Origin: Acephala macrosclerotiorum
Lineage: Eukaryota > Ascomycota > Leotiomycetes > Helotiales > Mollisiaceae
Assembly: GCA_014904845.1 (NCBI GenBank)
Contig: MU119335.1
Coordinates: forward strand, 62,001-126,000
DNA length: 64,000 nucleotides
Direction: 5' to 3'
Shown: positions 1 through 12,707 of the stretch, piece by piece
How positions within the stretch are numbered: position 1 is the stretch's first letter
Layout: each line of letters starts with the position of its first letter
Translations under genes and position numbers: made by a program
The notes under the pieces: generated by a model
Seen by the model: only the letters and a program-made list of their open reading frames with translations
Database searches by the model: none
What the model was told of the DNA's origin: nothing

Positions 1-761
1 TAATCGTTTGATCGTTTGCATAGACGACGATGAGGGGTGCCACAGCCGTGTGATGTGCGAGGTTGAGAGGGTTTCAGCAACCGTGTGCGGGAGAGTCGGG
101 CCCAACCTGGCTGCCGCTCATATTGCAGCTGGATGTCAAGATGCAAGACGTATCCGATTTGATGTGGTAGTAGGGTCCGATCTTTGGTGTATGAGCTAGA
201 CGGATCTCCATCCAGAGCAGAGTCAAATTGCTAACCAGTGCACTGTGTCCCCCTGCGGTCTCTGCTATACACGAGTCGAGGTGAGAGCCGAATAATCGAG
301 AGCCTTATGGTGACAAGCTGCTGGTAGGTTCACGATGTTGAATGTTTGTTTGTTAGAGGTCTCGTACAAGGCCGAAGTAGTGCCAATATTCGATTACCCA
401 AGTGTATTCAGCCATCAACACCATTTCGAATTCACATCCCGTCCCATACCCAGATTCGTAATCCCGCTTCTCTCCTCATTCTCGCCGTGCCCAATGCCCA
501 ATGCCCAGTGCCCATGACACAAACAGCATTCCATGCTGGTGGTCCTCGATTCATCTTCCGTTTGATATCAGGCGAACGTGCTAGACCGGTTAGCGAAGTC
601 CATGACATCTCAAGCCTCACCCTCACCTCCCGCTATCCCCGTGCAGAATCAACAACCACAACCCACCAATCCCATCGTTCACATCCTAATTGTGATCGCT
701 ATCGCATTCTACTCCCCTCCCCGCCATCCTATGGCCGACTCCTAGCTGAGCAATTTGGTCA
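1..761. other. Upstream region of adenylate cyclase
   Basis: No convincing gene is visible here. The short open frames have no recognisable domain and overlap on both strands. The stretch from about 400 is pyrimidine-rich and probably holds the promoter and 5' leader of the adenylate cyclase gene that starts at 762. Confidence 0.4.
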
Positions 762-3700
762 ATGATGACCAGGAAAGATGCTGCTGCTCGCAACAGCTCT
801 GCGACGAGCTCGAGCACCGATAGCTGGAAGTCGACCGATACCATCAGAGGACCAGCCTCGCTCTTCCGCAACCCGTCGCGACGCGGGTCTCCAATGACTG
901 TGAAGACGGATGGCAGAAACAAGTGAGACCTCATCTTCCCTAGAACTCTGTCTCGTCGAGTTCCCGTCGTTCTCGAAGGAAGCTTTGAACATGTTCTTTG
1001 ACTAACGGCTGCTTGCATTCGCGCTGCTCCCAGGCCCGAGACAGATCCTCAAGTTTCGCCCACCACTGCTGCACCACGAACGGCCATATCCCCGTCGTCG
1101 TCGTCTCCAAATGTATCCCCTCGGGACCATAGAATGGCCGACTTTGGCAACTACCGACGCGATCTTGCAGTGCTGGAAACATCGAGTGGGCGAATACCCC
1201 AGATCCAGCACAACCCCCCAACTGCGTTGGGATCTCCAAATCAGATTGCGCCTTGGATGTCAACAAACGGAGCACTAGCCTCTCCCCAGAGCGCATTTGG
1301 CACCAGTTTTTACAATGACTCGAGCGACAACTTATCGCAGGCCTCGCAGCTGTCGCCGGGGTTCAGGCCCGGGACTGGACTTACAGGAAATACAAATGCG
1401 AGCGACTCCCCAGCAGATCCGTATTTTGGGGATGAAAGACGGCCATCTGTTGCTAGTGTAACGACTGCGAGTAGTCAAGGTTCGAAGTCAAGTGTCAATC
1501 GGACAGGAATCCATAAGAAGCTACAAACTTTCTTTGGGGAGGACTTTCCTGGTAGAGATGCATCCGACACGAGCCTTCCTTCTGGGAAGGACCGATCGCA
1601 CTCTTTCGCCCGAAGTCATCGAGACCGCAATCATTCATCTGCCACCGACCAAACACAGAGAGATACATCGCCAGCGCCCTCAAGACCCCGGACGCCAGTT
1701 CCTTCGAGTGATGTGGTGCCGTTCCTATATCAAGATTCGCAGGTCAGTGATTCTATACATATAATTGTAATGCGAGCGGATGCGCTGGTCATGGCCTTAG
1801 TCGGAGATGTTTAAGAGGATTATGATTGGTGAATTGGAGGACGAGAATTCGCAGATTTACTTGTAGATTTCTGGTAATATGCTGACTTGATAAAGGACAT
1901 ATCGAAATACGGCGAGGCTCCTGTCCGCGAGAAACTGTCTGGCCCTGATAAGGATCGCTATATGAACGAGAACTCCCAAAATCCGCCGAAGACTTCCTCA
2001 TCCTCAAGATCTGGCGGTGTGCACTTGCCAGGCCACGATCATCGTCATCGCCATAATAAGAGTAACGAGGACGCAAGATCATTGCGGCCGTCTATAAGCA
2101 GAGAGGACTCTGGGGTTGCGCCACGTCAGAAAGATCGTGCTCCGACTTCAATGGGCACTGCGTTGGGAAACTCATCGAATTCGAGTCTCGGGAAAAGGCC
2201 GTCAAGTCCTACACCCAGCGGTATGAGTGGTTTGAGCGGATCAACAGCCAGAGTACCGAACGATGGGTCGACTTCACCAACACATGGAAAACGGACGCGT
2301 ATTCTTGACCGATTTCGAAAACACAAAGATAAAGATCCACAAGTACGCCAGCTCAAGGACTTACCGGGGTCTGTTCGCTCATTCAATCCTGGTACAAATG
2401 GAAGAGGTCAGATTTCTCCCGAATTTGGACAATGGAGTCGCGATGGTAGCGTTGCGGGATCAGAGGTCAACCCTGTCAGAGACAGAGACAACGGTAACGC
2501 TCGGTCGAACGGCCAGCGGCGGGAGGGTACTTTTGGGAGATTGGGCTTGGGAAAGAAAGGAAGAAGAGGGGCGACAGACGATACCGAATTTTACTCGGAT
2601 CTGAACGAAAGACACGATAGTACCCCGGGTTCGATCTTTAACCTTGATACTGACTTGTCAAAAATGGATGGCATATTGGCAAAGCCTGTACCTTTGACAC
2701 CTTTGGATAACAGCATATTCACTGGGAACGTCGAAGATGAGGCGAAAATGGACGCAAAAACTCCTGGTGGACTAGGCTGGGATGCACCTGATAGCTGGGC
2801 CGTTAAGAAGGTCAACGACGCCAATATGTCTCGACTATCAGAGATTGATGAAGTAGGTGTCCCTCCAAAGGCGGATGAAAAGACTGCACCTTACTGCATC
2901 CGGATATTCAGGGTTGATGGGACATTTGCAACTTTGTCCACGGCTCTGAATGCGACCGTCACCGAAATCATGAATCAGCTTGGAAAGAAGACGTATATGA
3001 CGGACAGCCTGGAGAACTATCAGATTGTCATGAAGAAACATGACTTGCAACGTATTCTTGGAGCTGGCGAGCGACCTGTGGTGATCCAGAAACGTTTGCT
3101 CGAGCAGGCTGGTTATGAAGAGCGAGACAAAATCGAGGATGTCGGACGAGAAGACAACAGCTATCTCTGTCGATTCTCGTTTGTACCGCAGCGTGAAAGT
3201 GGTTATGCATCCGTTACGAACGATCCTGGGGTCAGTCGAGTTCAAAAGTACAGTCACGTTGATCTTTCTGGACGGAATCTCATCACTATCCCCATTGCGC
3301 TGTACTCGAAAGCTTCAGAAATCATCTCCCTAAACCTATCTCGAAATCTTTCCCTGGATCTTCCAAAGGACTTCATCCAGTCATGCATGAATCTCCGCGA
3401 CATCAAATTTATCAGCAACGAAGCATGGAAACTTCCACCGAGTCTTAGCAGAGCGAATCGTCTAACCATTCTTGACGTATCTAACAATAGATTGGAGCAG
3501 CTCGAACACGCCGAGCTGTCACGACTGACAGGGCTCATCAGTCTCAAGCTCGCCAACAACCGATTGAGGAGCCTTCCAAACTACTTCGGATGTTTCAAGT
3601 CCATGCGGACATTGAACATCTCCTCAAACTTCCTCGATTCATTTCCGAAGTTTCTCTGCGACCTTGATGGCCTTGTTGATATTGACATGAGCTTCAATAG

Positions 3701-6700
3701 CATTGCTAGTCTACCCACTGAGATCGGCCAACTCAAAAATCTTGAGAGGTTTGTCATCACCAACAACCGACTCAGTGGAAAGCTGCCAGACAACTTCGAA
3801 AAGCTTGTCAACCTTAAAGAAGTCGACGTCCGCTACAATGCTCTTTCGAGTATCGACGTGATTGCAAGCTTACCTAAGGTCGAGCAAATTTCAGCGGACC
3901 ACAATAGCGTATCTGTGTGCGAATCAGAATTTACCAAGATCAGAATACTTCGCCTTAACTCTAATCCCGTCACCAAGTTCGAAATACTCAACCCCGTCCC
4001 AACTCTGACTACTCTGAATTTGTCGAATGCTAAGCTTGCACACATCCCAGATGCCGTCTTTGACAAGATGCCAAATCTTGTCAAACTGGTCCTTGACATC
4101 AACCACTTCGTCTCATTACCAAGTCATATTGGCAAGCTGCGGAAACTCGAACACTTCAGCATTGCTAGAAACGCCTTGAGCAGTCTACCTGCGGAAATTG
4201 GCTGCCTCACAGAATTACGCTTCCTCGATGTCAGACAAAACAACCTAAAGAAGCTTCCCATGGAGATTTGGTGGGCAAATAAACTCGAGTCCTTCAACAT
4301 ATCTTCAAACGTGCTCGACAATTTCCCAAGGCCAGCTTCCCGACCTCCTCAAGTTCCTGGTGATGTTCCGGTACCTGGAGAGAAAGGTCCTCTCAATGGC
4401 AGCCCTGGACAGAGCTCAGCTAATTCAAGCTTTGAAGAGCTGGGACCTTTGGAAGCATTCGGACACCGGCGGCCGAGTCAAGCATCTGGTGGTCTCCTCA
4501 GCGTTGGTGGTTCACCCGTACCCGGTGGCGGCGACAGGAAGAGCTCCATTGTTTCCGTATACGGCAAGGGCAATAATAGGAAAACATCCGTTGTGTCGAG
4601 AAGCGCGTCTCAAAACAGTATTGGGACCAGTACACCTCCAGCATCAGTCGCAAGGAAAGATTCTGGAATGTCTGCCAGACTACTCAACACCTTTGCTAGA
4701 TCTCTTCGCAATCTTTACCTAGCAGACAACCAACTTGATGACGACGTCTTTGATGAACTCATCCTGCTGGGCGAGCTTCGGATACTCAACCTGTCATATA
4801 ACGACTTGAATGATATGCCACAGCGAACTCTCAAGAGCTGGCCCCAGCTTTCCGAGCTGTACCTTTCTGGGAATGAACTGACGTCGCTTCCGTCCGATGA
4901 CTTCGAAGAGTTCAGTCTACTGCAGGTCCTGCACATAAATGGCAATAAGTTTCAAACTCTGCCTGCCGAGCTAGGCAAAGCACACAGGCTGGCGGTGCTT
5001 GATTGCGGCAGCAACTCGCTGAAGTATAACGTTTCCAATTGGCCATACGACTGGAATTGGAATTGGAACACTAACTTGAAATACCTAAACCTTTCTGGCA
5101 ACAAGCGTCTGGAGATCAAGCCCTCTATACCCGGAGGAGGTGCCAATCGTGATGGTCGTGACCTTACTGACTTTAGCGCTCTCCAACATCTGCGGATCCT
5201 CGGCCTAATGGATGTGACCCTCACTATCCCAACAACACCAGATGAAACAGAAGATCGAAGAGTACGGACCTCTGGTTCACTAGCTGGTCAGTTGGCATAT
5301 GGTATGGCAGATACCCTGGGGCGAAATGAGCATCTATCTATTATTGATATGGTCGTCCCACGGTTCAACTCGACGGAAACCGAAACCTTACTGGGCATGT
5401 TCGACGGCCAAGCATTGTCTAGTGGCGGCTCCAAGATCGCGAAATATCTCCACGAGAACTTCGGGCATATCTTTGGTGAAGAGCTAAAGAGATTGAACCC
5501 TAGGCTAAATGAAACACCTGTGGATGCTTTGAGGAGAGCTTTCTTATCGTTGAATAAGGATCTAGCGACAGCAGCGACACAACACACAGAAGAACGCTCC
5601 TTACTATCACACCGAGGCTCGGCGGCACCAGCAGTTCTCAGCCAAGCAGATCTTCATTCTGGTGGTGTCGCGACTGTTCTTTTCCTACAGCAATCTGAGC
5701 TCTACGTAGCCAACGTTGGCGATGCGCAAGCTATGCTCATTCATTCCGAGGGAAGTCATCGCACTTTGACTCGAAAGCATGACCCTGCTGAGCCAAATGA
5801 GAGACAGCGCATTCGAGATGCAGGCGGTTGGGTGTCACGACAAGGAAAGCTGAACGATATTCTAGAGGTTTCGAGGGCCTTTGGCTATGTTCAGCTAATG
5901 CCAGCTGTGCAAGCTGCACCGCACATCACACAAGTAACGGTGAAGGAGCAGGATGAAATGATTCTGATAGCCTCTCGAGAGCTTTGGGAGTACCTATCTC
6001 CCGAACTTGTCGTTGATGTCGCAAGATACGAGCGTGGTGACCTGATGCGGGCAGCGCAGAGATTACGAGATCTTGCCATCGCTTTTGGTGCAACTAACAA
6101 ACTGATGGTCATGATGATTGGCGTGAGCGACTTGAAGAAGCGAGCTCAGATCCGACCCCATCGAGTTCAAAGCTTGTCGTTTAATCCCGCTGCTATTATC
6201 GATGAAGGGTATGCGCCGGCTCGGAAAACGAAGAGGAAGGGAGAGACTGTCGAGGACTCCGGTCTTCGTCGCTTACAAGCTGAAGTTGACGCGCCAATTG
6301 GTGATGTTAGCATCGTCTTCACTGATATCAAGAGCTCTACATTGCTGTGGGAAACATACCCCAGTGCCATGCAATCGGCTATCAAGTTACATAACGAAGT
6401 CATGCGACGACAGTTGCGAATCATTGGAGGTTATGAGGTCAAGACGGAAGGTGATGCATTCATGGTCTCTTTCCCGACTGCTACGTCCGCTCTTCTGTGG
6501 TGTTTTGCAGTACAACAGCAGCTACTAGAAGTTCAATGGCCGTCAGAAGTTCTCTCCAGCGTTCTTGGACAGGAGATCTACGACAACGACCATACCTTGA
6601 TTTTCAAAGGATTGAGTGTGAGAATGGGTGCCCATTGGGGTCGCCCTGTGTGCGAGAAGGATCCTGTCACTCGACGTATGGATTATTTCGGCCCAATGGT

Positions 6701-7572
6701 CAATCGTACCTCGCGTATCTCATCGGTCGCCGATGGCGGCCAGATCACAGTCTCTGCCGACTTCATATCGGAGATTCAACGCTGTCTTGAGACCTACAGC
6801 GAAAGTGATCGATCTAGTTCTACTGGATCCGAGGATACCTTCGACAGCGACATCATGAGCCAAGCTATCCGCCGTGAACTCCGCTCCTTGAGCAGCCAAG
6901 GTTTCGAAGTGAAAGACATGGGTGAACGCAAGCTCAAAGGTCTTGAAAATCCAGAGTACATCTACCTCACGTACCCACACGCTCTATCTGGCCGTATCCA
7001 CTACCAGCAACGACTCGCAGAAAGTGACAAGCTAGTCATGGCTGAAGAGCCAGCGACATTGTCACAATCGACCCAGCTGAGCATTGATACCGAATCAGTC
7101 TGGGCGCTTTGGAGTGTGAGTTTGCGACTGGAGATGTTGTGCTCGAGTTTGGAGGTGGGTCAGGATCAAGGTGTTGCGCTGCAGCCGCCTGAGACGGCGA
7201 TGTTGGAGAAGATGAAGCATAGGGGTGGGGAGGTTACGGATCGGTTCTTGGTTAACTTTTTGACTCATCAGGTTTCCAGGATTGAGGTATGTTCCCCCTT
7301 TCCTCGTCTCGTTTTCTTCCTTCCGTTGTTTGCTTTTCGGATTAGGGCTAATGAAATGACAGACGTGTATCTCCACCCTAGCAACTCGCCATCTAGCGAT
7401 AGGCCGCTGTCACCTAACACACTTGGATCAATTGAGAGCGCCAATGGATGATGTGCTTGATGCGCTAGCAGCGCAATTACAGGAGTTACAGAAGTATAAG
7501 GCGAGATATGGGGAGTTACCACCTGAGGGAAGTAGGAAGAGGAGGACGAGGAACGCTCAGCAAGCGAGTTGA
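762..7572 (+). CDS. Adenylate cyclase (fungal Cyr1/CyaA type)
   Basis: Makes cAMP from ATP and acts below Ras/G-alpha in the cAMP-PKA pathway at the inner face of the plasma membrane. I read four exons, 762-922, 1034-1742, 1896-7286 and 7363-7572, which join in frame to 2156 residues, normal for filamentous ascomycetes. Order seen: a Ser/Pro-rich N-terminus; a Ras-associating domain at about 618-705 (starts APYCIRIFRVDG); a long array of leucine-rich repeats from about 745 to 1400, interrupted by a Ser/Gly-rich insert; a PP2C-like domain at about 1420-1720 (LYVANVGDAQAM); and a class III catalytic domain from about residue 1757 with VSIVFTDIKSS and the EVKTEGDAFMVSF motif. The C-terminal exon ends in a basic tail. 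The first of two adjacent ATGs at 762 was taken because exon 1 splices in frame into exon 2. The family assignment is very secure; the first exon is less so. Confidence 0.95.
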
Positions 7573-9226
7573 AGGTTTCAACACGAGGAAGGAGGAAGGA
7601 AATGAGAGCGACATCGATATATACAACACGACTGAAGATAATGGGCGTCAACGGGAATCGAGATATCAGCATTGGATAATTGTAACGAGCAAGCATGGCG
7701 TTTGATGGGATCTTGTGTTATGGAATGGAATGAGGGATGACTGGCTGTATTGATGAACCCCTCTTGGAATTCTGCGATTCTGTTTATGTACGGTCAAAAG
7801 GTGGATTGGGACGATGGGTATTCTGTCATTTTGACTTTGGTTGGGATTATCACGAACGGGGTGGTGTTGGGTTGCCTTGTACGGCCGCACTGGTACTAGG
7901 CTTTCACCCTAGGCGGCTTTTTGATGTTTGCCGCCTTATGATTTTTATGATGGTTCGGTGAAGAGGAGGAATCGAACAATGTGCATATATAGTATACTTC
8001 ATTTTGGTGTTGTGGGAAGATAGCGGGTGAGTGGTGTAGTAGCAGAGTTGAAGAGGGGGGGAGGGAAATAAATGAAGTGCTTTGAATGACCGATTTGAAA
8101 TCCAACTTCTCATTTACTTCGTGAGTTGACGTAAGAGTTAACGTGAATGTGGACTGGGAGGACGGGGGCGGTAGGAGGAGAGCCATGGACGGGGCACAGA
8201 GTGCTGGTACGTTGGCGGGCGCGGTGGATGTTGGAAGTGTAGTTCATGTGCGATAGGAGGAAAATGCCTAGTTTGCTGACGAACTTTGAGAGCACAGGGC
8301 GGGAGGGACGAGCGGAATTTTTGAAGTTGAGGGTCGATTCGACGAGGCAGGCGGGAGGTGGGCGACAGGGCTTGGCAAGAAAAGGGGCTCGGGTAAGAGT
8401 GCCTCTTCCGATCCGGTGTCGAAAATCCTCAACTTCTCGCCGGGATAATCGATTTGGTGCCCTCAACTTCGCAACCTCGCCTTTGTGCAGAGAACCAAGA
8501 GGCTAATAATTTGCGACCGCAACGATGCCTATAAAGTCTCGGCCTCCTATATCTGGAAACGATAAAACCATACCGAAAGTTGATTGCTGCATCATGTTCG
8601 GAATGGTGCATGGATACTATGTTGTCTTTGATGGGCATGAGACCGCGGTAAGCCATCTTGAAGAGTTCGAAATCAAGGTATTCAAGAGGCTAGACATTAC
8701 TTATTTAAACAGTCCAGAGTCAAGTAACACAAATGAATCTTCGATATCAGGAATTCTTTGCTGTCAAGTCTACGAGAACTCGCGTCTGAGATTGGGATGT
8801 AAGAAAGAGATCAGTCAGATCTGTGACGCCTGCTTTCGACTTATCAGACGAATGATGAGAAGAGTTGCTGTCAAGTACGCTCCTTGTTGTCAAGCGAAAA
8901 CTTACCGGGGAACTTATAATCTTTCGTCAATTGCAGTTACTCGTGCAAAGCTACATTGCGTACCTCTGAGGTCACGCCCTCTAACTTTTAGTGGAACCGC
9001 ATTCGCAGTATGGTTGTTCGCCGGTCTAGCTCTAATCGGGCGGGTGTGCAGATATACTCTTTTGACGGTCACGTGCATTCGGACAAAAAGGTGCTCATGG
9101 GAACAAAAGACCCCAAGATGGAGATCTAGCTAATCAAGGACTCTGATTTCACTGATCTAAGCAAATTTCGTATAGATTAAATAAGCGCTTTGCTTTCAAC
9201 CAAGTACCAGAAATGATTACTTGGCC
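7573..9226. other. Intergenic, no supported gene
   Basis: Contains the adenylate cyclase 3' region and then anonymous sequence. A 202-codon open frame at 8525-9133 has no domain, odd composition and no splice support, so it is not called. An E-box-like GTCACGTGC lies near 9070. The transposon terminal repeat begins at about 9236. Confidence 0.4.
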
Positions 9227-9235
9227 AACTACCTT

Positions 9236-10755
9236 GCACGCGCCTCCGTTTAGTCGTGATACACGCTAAATTGCCCCACCAAAACACCACCTACACCGAC
9301 TTTTTATTATCACCATAACTTTCTCAATTCTCACTCTTTCAACACGATAATTATATCAAAATGACGCGAGAAAACCAAGGAAGAAAGGGAAAACAAGTAG
9401 CAAAAGTCCCTAGCTCTCAAGAGAGTCCTGCAACGCCGGAAACCCCACATACCCCCGATCCGATCGATGATATTGAGACCATTAAAACATCCTTTGATAC
9501 TCCTATTAAGCCTCCCTCTAAACGCGTCAAAACGTTGCAATATGATGAGTATGTGTCTGGAACTGAGTTTACTACACCTCAGAAAGCCGGTGTCAAGTTC
9601 ACTATCGCATATCTTGAGGATAGAGGAGAGAGGGCTGTGCCCTTCAATAAGAGGATGTTTTTCGCTTTGGAGGGATGTCCCATGCTACAGGATATAGAGT
9701 TTTAAAGGATGAATCAAGTCGTACACTTGATTCAAGAGTCAATTTGAATCCGAGGCACCAACCGAGAGTTATTTCTCCCGAGAAGTTGCTGGAAATGGAG
9801 AAAGTCTTAGAGGGGGAGGGGATTGAGGCACGGGGTTTAACATGGGAGCAATTGGGCACAGAAGTGGGTCTAGATGTGGATGGCAAGACTGTGAAAGATG
9901 CTCTTGGTACTATGAAGTATCATAAGTGTGTGGCTTGCAGGAAAGGATGGGTTGATGGGGACACAGCTACTAGGAGAGTGGACCATTCTCGAGTAATGCT
10001 GGAGAGATATCCTCATTGGACGGACTGGAAGCATGTCCGCTGGAGCGATGAAGTTCACTTTGGATATGGACCAGAGGGGCCTTTAAACATCATCAGGAAG
10101 GAGGGAATGCGGCGCTGCCCTGACTGCATCCAGCATATCGATCCTCCCAAAAAGAAGAAGGATATTGAGCAGAAACGAGTGCATGGGTGGTCTTCAATTG
10201 GCTGGGATCACAAGGGGCCTATGGTCTTCTATGATGCTGGGAATGACAATGGGAAAATGACACAGCGTTGCTACATTGATCAAATCCTTGAACCTGTTGT
10301 CAAGCCTTGGTTGGAAGCTGGAGAGCAGTTTGTTCTTGAGGAGGATGGTGACTCTGGACATGGCACTTCTCCTCACAATATTGTCAAGTCCTGGAAGGAA
10401 AAGAATGGCCTTAAATCCTATTTCAATTGTGCAGGATCACCAGACTTCTCTATTATTGAGAACACCTGGTCCGTACCAAAGGCATGGCTCCGTAAGATGC
10501 CCCATTGGGATGAGAAGACGACAAAGGAGCTAGTCCTTGAAGGGTGGGATGAAGTGCCTCAAGGGTATATCAACGACCTTGTCAAGACTATTCCAGATAG
10601 ATACAAGGCTTGTTTGAAAGGTTATGGACAGATGACAGCTTATTAGATTGTATTTGCAGTAGAATTGATTGATTTATCTTGGTTCTAAGTGAGGGGTGGT
10701 GATATTGGTGATCTCGGTTAATTTGGTGTATCACGACTAAACGGAGGCGCGTGCC
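9236..10755 (+). mobile_element. Tc1/mariner-like DNA transposon
   Basis: An element of about 1.5 kb bounded by inverted repeats. The left end (from 9236) and the right end (to about 10754) share a perfect 28-base arm that reads inward CACGCGCCTCCGTTTAGTCG and then TGATACAC. Outside both arms the pentamer CCTTG is present in direct orientation (9231-9235 region and 10753-10759 region), and TA lies just outside that on both sides (9230-9231 and 10760-10761). The inside holds a transposase gene broken by a frameshift. Tc1/mariner elements normally duplicate only TA, so the CCTTG flanks are odd and may be either part of the ends or a chance longer duplication. Confidence 0.9.
9361..10646 (+). 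pseudogene. Tc1/mariner transposase, frameshifted
   Basis: Cut-and-paste transposase of the Tc1/mariner superfamily. The N-terminal part runs in one frame (9361 to about 9675) and carries a basic, Ser/Pro-rich start; the rest runs in another frame to 10646. The join falls at about 9672-9678, where a one-base loss would restore continuity before SHATGYRVLK. Catalytic residues are visible: first Asp in RWSDEVHFGYG, second Asp in EEDGDSGHG, and Glu in SPDFSIIENTW. I count 37 residues between the second Asp and the Glu. No intron of plausible length can explain the frame change, so I treat this copy as non-autonomous or carrying a recent lesion. Apart from the shift the frame is intact and not full of stops, so decay is limited. 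Confidence 0.85.
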
Positions 10756-10761
10756 TTGCTA

Positions 10762-11204
10762 AGGTGTAGAGTCCTGATAACAAACCTTGGTAGTAGAAAA
10801 TAGAGATATTTTTTGGACTTTTAATTTTTCAGATGCCGAATTCTCGGTCATCTCAAAATTTTGTCTTCCCATCAAGCGGCAAAGGGAGCTCAGCTAGCTT
10901 TATTTTCCCGGAATCCCCTCGACAAAGCCCCTTTATCAGCAAAATTAAGCGAGCCTTTCACGTCCACCCTCATCAGGGATTTCAAAAAAGCATTGTAGTA
11001 GAACAACGTTAGTTTAAGGTGTACAATAGAAGCCATTCTTTCTCACAATGCCATTCTTCTCATCAACTCACTTTCGACATTCGCCACAGTACTCACTTGT
11101 CCTCACAAGGCAAATCTTGAACGCCAAGCCTACCAGCCCACATTCTCTATCATCTTCTCAGACACATAGTAAGTACTCCTCCTTTCATCGTTTTATTCCC
11201 CAAA
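10762..11204. other. Intergenic between transposon and hydrolase-like gene
   Basis: No gene seen. The stretch from about 11040 is pyrimidine-rich and may be the 5' leader of the next gene, possibly with an intron beginning GTAAGT at 11169. Confidence 0.35.
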
Positions 11205-12359
11205 ATGATGTCCAAGATCCCAATCCCATGGATCACTGACGAAGCCATCATCTTGAAAATGCTAAACCCGCCCGCAACCCCCGTTGTCCGTTCCGACTTC
11301 CCTACCCCTATCCACGACAACGGCCAAAAAGTCAGCATCGTGACCCGCCAATACTGGACCCCAGGCCCAGCTGAGACGTTCCACCCCGGTCCGCGCCCCA
11401 TCACTCCCATCGAACCCAAGGTCCCTCAACAACCAGCTCAACTCAAAGCCCGCGACTTGGATTCCGCATGGAAGGTACACGAACGGCAACTCAACCAGAT
11501 ATAAGTCACGCAATGGATACGAGACAAGGAGCAATGGGAAACGGTATGCATGTCTGCTTACCGCATCGCTCTCGAAAAATGGGAAGTCCAGCTCGAAGCT
11601 TTTGAGAAGTATCAAGCGTATGTTGATGCTCATAATGCAAATCTCAATCGAGCTGATGGCTGCGCTGATCCGATTGGTCCCTCCTCTCCTCCTCCTATTG
11701 ATATGATCCTTACCCATGGTCGAGGGTCGAATTTCGACACTCCTGTTCTTATTGGATTCAACCTTGGCTTTGCTCGTACGCAATCTGTTCTCTGTTTCTC
11801 GTCTGATGAAAAGGACAAGGACACAGAGTCCAACAACCACCGTGCCGCAACTTTCCGCTCTCTACAAAACATCTACGGCGCTACGACATTAGGCGGTCGC
11901 TCATTTGGCGCCCTAGCCACTGCCCGCGCCGCTCATGACAACGACAACGTCGAACGACTCATCTTCTACACGGTAACGATCACGAGAGGCTTGGAGGACC
12001 TTGCAGGTCCTTTACTAGCCCTTGATGAATCCGTTGATATGCTCTTCATTGCAGGTGACGCAGACGAGAGATGCCCCGAGATTGTATTACACCCTCTCCG
12101 CAAGAAAATGAAAGCTCGCACGTGGTGGCTGAAGGTCGAGAGGGGAGATCACGCGTTGTGGTTCGCGCCAGAGCAGAAGCGTCTTGATATCACGCAGGTG
12201 ATTGGTCAGATTGCTGCGGAGTGGAATAGGGAGGAGGGGAGGAGGGATCCGGAGAGGACGGAGATGGTGTTGGGTTGGACAGGGGATAATTTCTCTGGAC
12301 AGCCGAGGTGGACTGAATGGATGGCGCCTCAGGATGAGGGGATTCTCAAGAAGAGGTGA
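11205..12359 (+). pseudogene. KANL3/Tex30-like alpha/beta hydrolase, one in-frame stop
   Basis: A predicted alpha/beta-hydrolase-fold protein of the KANL3/Tex30 type; substrate unknown. One reading frame covers 11205-12359 (384 codons), but a TAA at 11502-11504 splits it after residue 99. Sequence on both sides continues one coherent charged helix (HERQLNQI, stop, VTQWIRDKEQWE). Seen: LTHGRG near the start of the hydrolase core, the nucleophile elbow GGRSFGA, an acid candidate in LFIAGDADERC and the histidine in GDHALW. A C-to-T change in a CAA codon (CpA to TpA) would create the stop. No GT-AG intron of normal size removes it. It lies 450 bp from the Tc1-like transposon. An assembly error or a 33-bp mini-intron remain possible. 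Confidence 0.65.
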
Positions 12360-12707
12360 GTCGGGAAAGGTGAGTCCGACAGGTAAGACAAGATAAAGTC
12401 CAGGTAAGTCGGGCTGTCCTGTTTCCAAGCTCTGTGAAATTAAGAGGTCTTCGTTTTCGATTCTTCTTGTTAAAGGTCAAGTAAAATAAGAGAATACCAC
12501 CCTACAGTCTTCTTGTATAAAGGCCAAGTACTCCGATGGCTTCTAGGGAAGCCTCTGTAAAGCAATGTCAATATTTTGCTCGAAATTTCAATCTCGCTCC
12601 AAATCACGTGAATGATGAAAGTGGAGATAAAGTCAATGCATTGTTCTTTGTGCTCCATCGCTAATGATCGCTTAACGGAATGATTTATTCCATATATGTG
12701 TTGGTAT
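12360..12707. other. Convergent intergenic space
   Basis: Shared 3' region between the hydrolase-like gene (+) and dienelactone hydrolase (-). The sequence just after the stop repeats GGTGAGTC/GGTAAGTC several times (12355-12410). No gene seen. Confidence 0.35.

Noticed and set aside
8525..9133. 202-codon plus-strand frame left of the Tc1 element
   Set aside because: No domain, erratic composition, no splice or promoter support; likely chance.
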